A stretch of 64,000 nt of DNA from Kitasatospora gansuensis (GTDB lineage: Bacteria > Actinomycetota > Actinomycetes > Streptomycetales > Streptomycetaceae). Within the stretch, counting starts at the first letter, position 1; every line of letters begins with the position of its first letter. The notes under the pieces are model-generated. The model worked only from the letters and a program-made list of their open reading frames with translations. It was not told the origin of the DNA and searched no databases. The DNA lies in NCBI RefSeq assembly GCF_014203705.1, contig NZ_JACHJR010000001.1:1178001-1242000 (forward strand), in the 5' to 3' direction. The position numbers were made by a program, and so were the translations under genes. Below are positions 60,390-64,000 of the stretch, piece after piece.

Positions 60390-61039
60390 TTTTCGGTCCC
60401 CCGGGTCGAGTTGACGGTACGTGCGTAGCGTAGTTCCAGGCCGTCGAGCAGGGCCTCCAGGCCGGTCTCGAACGCGCCTTCGTCGATCCGCCGCCGGTGC
60501 TCGGCGAGCTTGTGGGCCTCACCGAGGTGCGGGTACTCCTCGGCGTACAGGGCGGCGTCCTCGGGGAAACCGGCCGCGAACGAGCCGAGGGCCGAGCCGG
60601 TGACGAAGTACCGCATCAGGGCGCCGATCCGGGTGGCCTGGCCGCGTGGCCAGCCCGCCGCGACCAGGCAGCCGAAGACCGCGTCGGCCAGCCGCAGCGC
60701 GTTCGGCCGGCGGCCGGGGCCCTGGGCCAGCACCGGGACGATCGCGGGGTGGGCGGCCAGCGCGGCCCGGTAGGAGCGGGCCCAGTCGCGCAGCGCGGTG
60801 CGCCAGGGCGCGGGCGGCTCGAACATCGACAGGTCGACTTCCCCCATCACGCTGTCCACCACCGCGTCGAGCAGCTCGTCCTTGGTGGCGAAGTGGTTGT
60901 ACAGCGAGGGGCCGCTGACCGAGAGTTCGGTGGCCAGCCGGCGAGTGGAGAGCGCGGCCAGCCCCTCGGCGTCCACCAGGGCGAGGGCGGCCGCGACGAT
61001 CCGCTCGCGGCTGAGCAGCGGGGTGCGCGGGCGGGCCAT
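60386..61039 (-). CDS. TetR family transcriptional regulator
   Basis: 217 residues. The N-terminal HTH is LSRERIVAAALALVDAEGLA, ALSTRRLATELSVSGPSLYN and HFATKDELLDAVVD. The C-terminal ligand domain (about 75-205) is of the TetR_C type found in tetracycline-repressor-like proteins. Divergent from the acyl-CoA dehydrogenase gene with 120 bp between, which hold a matching dyad. It probably represses both directions and answers to an acyl-CoA or related ligand. Confidence 0.93.
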   Translation of the reverse strand: MARPRTPLLSRERIVAAALALVDAEGLAALSTRRLATELSVSGPSLYNHFATKDELLDAVVDSVMGEVDLSMFEPPAPWRTALRDWARSYRAALAAHPAIVPVLAQGPGRRPNALRLADAVFGCLVAAGWPRGQATRIGALMRYFVTGSALGSFAAGFPEDAALYAEEYPHLGEAHKLAEHRRRIDEGAFETGLEALLDGLELRYARTVNSTRGTEK

Positions 61040-61126
61040 GGCGCTTCCTCCGGTCGGGTGGGGTTTCCCGGCATTCTCGCAGGCCGGTCTTCACAGCCGT
61101 TCGACGGCGGGCTACAGTCGGGGCAA

Positions 61127-61143
61127 AACTTGCACTGCTAGTT
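61127..61143. promoter_or_regulatory. TetR-type operator candidate
   Basis: AACTTGCACTGCTAGTT is a 17-bp dyad of the form AACTnGCAnTGCnAGTT with seven of eight pairs matched. It lies 17 bases before the acyl-CoA dehydrogenase ATG and 88 bases from the TetR start, a good position to block both promoters. Confidence 0.75.
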
Positions 61144-61159
61144 TAACCGAGAGGCCGCG

Positions 61160-62308
61160 ATGAACCTGGAGCTCTCCGAGGAACAGGCCGCCGTCCGCGA
61201 GCTCGCCGCCGACTTCACCGACCGCGAGATCGTGCCGTTCGCCGCCGACTGGGACCGCGCCGAGTCGGTGGACCGGGCGATCATCGGCAAGCTCGGCAAG
61301 GTGGGCTTCCTCGGCCTGACCATCCCGGAGGAGTACGGCGGCAGCGGCGGCGACCACCTGGCGTACTGCCTGGTGCTGGAGGAGCTCGGGCGGGGCGACT
61401 CCTCGGTGCGCGGCATCGTCTCGGTCTCGCTCGGCCTGGTGGCCAAGTCGGTCAACAGCTACGGCAGCGAGCAGCAGAAGCGGCACTGGCTGCCCCGGCT
61501 GACCTCCGGCGAGGCGCTCGGCTGCTTCGCGCTGACCGAGCCCGGCACCGGCTCGGACGCCGCCAACCTGACCACCAGGGCGGTCCGGGATGGCGACGAC
61601 TGGCTGATCACCGGCGCCAAGATGTTCATCACCAACGGCACTTGGGCCGAGGTCGCCCTGGTCTTCGCCCGCACCGGCGAGGCCGGGCACAAGGGCGTCA
61701 CCGCCTTCCTGGTGCCCACCGCCACCCCCGGCCTCGAACGCCGGGAGATCCACGGCAAGTTGGGCCTGCGCGGCCAGGCCACCGCCGAGCTGACCTTCGA
61801 CGCCGTCCGGGTGCCGGACAGCGCGCGGCTCGGCGCCGAGGGCAAGGGCTTCTCGGTCGCGATGGCCGCCCTGGCCAAGGGCCGGATGTCGGTCGCGGCC
61901 GGCTGCGTCGGCATCGCCCAGGCCTGCCTGGACGCCGCGGTGGGCTACGCCAAGGAGCGCGAGCAGTTCGGAAAGCCGATCGCCTCCTACCAGTTGGTGC
62001 AGGAGCTGATCTCCGACATCTCGGTCGACCTGGACGCCGCCCGGCTGCTCACCTGGCGGGTGGCCGACCACATCGACCGCGGCCTGCCGTTCGCCACCGA
62101 GTCCTCGGTGGCGAAGCTGTACGCCAGCGAGGCCGCAGTCCGGGCCGCCAACAACGCGCTCCAGGTCTTCGGCGGGTACGGCTTCATCGACGAGTACCCG
62201 GTCGGCAAGTACCTGCGCGACGCGCGGGTGATGACCCTGTACGAAGGCACCAGCCAGATCCACAAGTTGCTCATCGGGCGTTCGCTGACCGGCGTCAACG
62301 CCTTCTGA
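61160..62308 (+). CDS. Acyl-CoA dehydrogenase
   Basis: 382 residues, standard length. Marks: LSEEQAAVRELAADFTDREI, GLTIPEEYGGSGGDHLAY, CFALTEPGTGSDAANL (FAD/substrate loop), GAKMFITNGTWAEV, KLGLRGQATAEL, GYAKEREQFGKPIASYQLVQ, and QVFGGYGFIDEYPVGKYLRD with YEGTSQIHKLLIGRSL; the Glu of YEGTS is the usual catalytic base. It forms the alpha-beta double bond of acyl-CoA using FAD. First of three genes with thiolase and SDR reductase; no enoyl-CoA hydratase is visible before the window ends. Confidence 0.95.
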   Translation: MNLELSEEQAAVRELAADFTDREIVPFAADWDRAESVDRAIIGKLGKVGFLGLTIPEEYGGSGGDHLAYCLVLEELGRGDSSVRGIVSVSLGLVAKSVNSYGSEQQKRHWLPRLTSGEALGCFALTEPGTGSDAANLTTRAVRDGDDWLITGAKMFITNGTWAEVALVFARTGEAGHKGVTAFLVPTATPGLERREIHGKLGLRGQATAELTFDAVRVPDSARLGAEGKGFSVAMAALAKGRMSVAAGCVGIAQACLDAAVGYAKEREQFGKPIASYQLVQELISDISVDLDAARLLTWRVADHIDRGLPFATESSVAKLYASEAAVRAANNALQVFGGYGFIDEYPVGKYLRDARVMTLYEGTSQIHKLLIGRSLTGVNAF

Positions 62309-62336
62309 CCCCTTAGTAGTTGAGGAGCCCAACGAC

Positions 62337-63524
62337 GTGCGTCCCGTCTACTTCGCCGCCGCTCGCCGCACCCCGATCGGTCGGCTGCGCGGCGCCCTCT
62401 CGTCCGTCCGGCCGGACGACCTGTCGGCCGCCGTGCTGCGTGGACTGCTCGACTCCGTACCGCAGTTGGACCCGGCCCGGATCGACGACGTCTACTGGGG
62501 CGCCGCCAACCAGGCCGGGGAGGACAACCGGAACGCGGCCCGGATGGCCGTGCTGCTGGCCGGTCTGCCGGACAGCGTGCCCGGCGCCACCGTGAACCGG
62601 CTCTGCGCCTCCGGCCTGGAGGCCGTCACCACCGCCGCCCGGGCGATCGGCTCCGGCGAGGCCGAGGTCGTGGTCGCGGGCGGCTGCGAGTCGATGAGCC
62701 GCGCCCCGTTCGTGCTGCCGCGCCCCGACGAGGCGCTGCCGCACAAGCTGGAGACCTTCGACACCCGGCTCGGCTGGCGGATCACCACCCCCCGGATGCG
62801 CGAGCTGCACGGCGTGCTGAGCATGGGCGAGACCGCCGAGGAAGTGGCCGCCCGGTACGGCGTCAGCCGCTCGGACCAGGACGAGTTCGCGCTGCGCAGC
62901 CACCAACGCGCCGCCGCCGCAAGGAAGAACGGGCACTTCGACGCCGAACTGCTGCCGGTGCTGCGGGCCGACGGGGTGACCGTCGACCAGGACGAGAGCA
63001 TCCGGGAGGACAGCTCGCTGGAGCGGCTGGCCGCCCTCAAGCCGGTCTTCCGGGCCGGTGGCACCGTGACGGCGGGCAACGCCTCGCCGATGAACGACGG
63101 CGCGGCCGGACTGCTGCTGGTCAGCGAGGAGGCCCTGAACGACCTGGGCCTGGAGCCGCTCGGCCGGTACGTGGCCGGGGCCTCCGCCGGGGTGCACCCC
63201 GACGTGATGGGCATCGGCCCGGTGCCCGCCACCCGCAAGGTGCTGGCCCGCACCGGCTGGGCGGTCGGGGACGTCGAGGAGGCCGAGTTCAACGAGGCGT
63301 TCGCGGCCCAGGCGCTGGCCTGCGTACGGGAGTTGGGCTTCGACCCGGAGCTGGTCAACCCGTCCGGGGGCGCGATCGCCCTCGGCCACCCGCTGGGCGG
63401 CTCGGGCGCCCGGATCCTCACCACCCTGCTGCACCGGATGCACCGGACCGGCGCCCGGCGCGGGCTGGCCACCATGTGCGTCGGTGTCGGGCAGGGCACC
63501 GCCGTACTCGTCGAGAACGTCTAG
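62337..63524 (+). CDS. Acetyl-CoA acetyltransferase (thiolase)
   Basis: 395 residues from GTG 62337 with TTGAGGAG upstream. Active-site Cys90 lies in NRLCASGLEAV, His in IALGHPLGGSGAR and the second Cys in MCVGVGQGTAV. NEAFAAQALACVRELG and the TAGNASPMNDGAAG loop are also typical. Works as degradative or biosynthetic thiolase on beta-ketoacyl-CoA. It follows the dehydrogenase by 28 bases. Confidence 0.95.
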   Translation: MRPVYFAAARRTPIGRLRGALSSVRPDDLSAAVLRGLLDSVPQLDPARIDDVYWGAANQAGEDNRNAARMAVLLAGLPDSVPGATVNRLCASGLEAVTTAARAIGSGEAEVVVAGGCESMSRAPFVLPRPDEALPHKLETFDTRLGWRITTPRMRELHGVLSMGETAEEVAARYGVSRSDQDEFALRSHQRAAAARKNGHFDAELLPVLRADGVTVDQDESIREDSSLERLAALKPVFRAGGTVTAGNASPMNDGAAGLLLVSEEALNDLGLEPLGRYVAGASAGVHPDVMGIGPVPATRKVLARTGWAVGDVEEAEFNEAFAAQALACVRELGFDPELVNPSGGAIALGHPLGGSGARILTTLLHRMHRTGARRGLATMCVGVGQGTAVLVENV

Positions 63525-63535
63525 GGAGAGCTGTT

Positions 63536-64000
63536 GTGACTCGTTTCGCAGGCAAGGTCGCCGTCGTCACCGGTGCGGCACAGGGCATCGGCGCAGCCAC
63601 CGCGCTGCGGCTCGCCGAGGAGGGCGCCACCGTCGCGGTGGTCGACCTCTCGGCCGAGCGCGCGCAGGGCACCGTGGACGCGATCACCGCCAAGGGCGGC
63701 AGCGCGCGGGCGTACGGCTGCGACGTGGCCGACTACGACGCGGTGGAGGCCGTGTTCGCCGCCGTGGTCGAGGAGTTGGGAGCACTCCACATCCTGGTGA
63801 ACAACGCCGGGATCACCCGGGACAACCTGTTCTTCAAGATGCCCAAGAGCGACTGGGACGCCGTCCTGACGGTCAATCTGACCAGCGCCTACAACTGCAG
63901 CCACGTGGCGCAGAAGTACCTGGTCAAGCAGAAGTACGGCAAGATCGTCTCGCTCAGCTCGCGCTCCGCCCTCGGCAACCGGGGCCAGGCCAACTACGCC
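63536..64000 (+). CDS. SDR family reductase, 3-oxoacyl-ACP/CoA reductase-like (3' truncated)
   Basis: The first 155 codons from GTG 63536, with AGGGAGAG upstream. NADP motif VVTGAAQGIGAATALRLAEE (T-G-x-x-x-G-x-G), ILVNNAGITRDN, and the active-site Ser region VSLSSRSALGNRGQ ending NYA at the border, just before the expected Lys. FabG-type ketoreductase, here probably acting on 3-hydroxyacyl-CoA in the same pathway as the thiolase. Confidence 0.92.
   Translation, partial: MTRFAGKVAVVTGAAQGIGAATALRLAEEGATVAVVDLSAERAQGTVDAITAKGGSARAYGCDVADYDAVEAVFAAVVEELGALHILVNNAGITRDNLFFKMPKSDWDAVLTVNLTSAYNCSHVAQKYLVKQKYGKIVSLSSRSALGNRGQANYA

Overview
The DNA is very GC-rich with almost exclusive G/C third codon positions, frequent GTG starts and many ATGA/GTGA/TGATG stop-start overlaps. 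Together with a DasR-like site before a chitinase, CebR-like boxes before a GH6 cellulase, a DUF574 methyltransferase and an egtABCD operon, this points to a chromosomal segment of a Streptomycetaceae actinomycete (Streptomyces or Kitasatospora). Species cannot be assigned from this window. No rRNA, tRNA, insertion sequence, phage or CRISPR array was seen.

Layout. 1-14.2 kb: a cobalamin (corrin-ring) locus: cobM end, cbiD, divergent cobK, the minus-strand run cobG-cobH-cobIJ and, divergent from it, cobN behind a cobalamin riboswitch and a short leader ORF. Interspersed are a molybdoenzyme/cytochrome b pair, a P450, a VOC protein and an S41 peptidase. 14.2-22.2 kb: a modular secreted protein of unknown function, a GH18 chitinase with a sigma70-like promoter holding a DasR-type operator in its spacer, lnt, a double VOC protein, a quinone oxidoreductase and a GTP cyclohydrolase II. 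22.2-33.3 kb: a surface polysaccharide island: ATP-grasp enzyme, flavoprotein, polytopic membrane protein, membrane-anchored GH16, then a minus-strand, overlap-coupled operon of three GT2 glycosyltransferases, a flippase and a polysaccharide deacetylase. 33.5-36.5 kb: a PAS-GGDEF-EAL c-di-GMP enzyme coupled to a DUF574 methyltransferase. 36.6-40.7 kb: GH15 enzyme and a GH6-FnIII-FnIII-CBM2 cellulase. 41-44.4 kb: small accessory genes (HTH_42 protein, unknown protein, tandem GNAT, ABM monooxygenase). 44.6-50.5 kb: ergothioneine egtABCD with a clean terminator, then a bacterial nitric oxide synthase. 50.5-56.1 kb: hydrolase, a xylose/ribose-type ABC importer and a DUF2254 protein. 56.2-60.4 kb: DUF4259 protein, EamA exporter with a possible attenuator leader, an Rnl5-type RNA ligase, an APH-fold kinase and mycoredoxin. 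60.4-64 kb: a TetR regulator divergent from an acyl-CoA dehydrogenase, thiolase and SDR reductase beta-oxidation-like operon that runs off the end.

How it works together. The cobalamin genes combine CobG (oxygen-dependent ring contraction) with CbiD (anaerobic-type C1 methylase) and CobN (late cobalt insertion), so the route is a hybrid. The 22-40 kb block links making, trimming and breaking polysaccharide with c-di-GMP signalling. The egt and NOS genes sit side by side and suggest redox/nitrogen-oxide physiology. The most unusual non-coding signal is a roughly 54-bp imperfect hairpin in front of the cobN riboswitch. All but one of its deviations from perfect complementarity are G-U compatible only on the cobN strand, which argues for a selected RNA structure.
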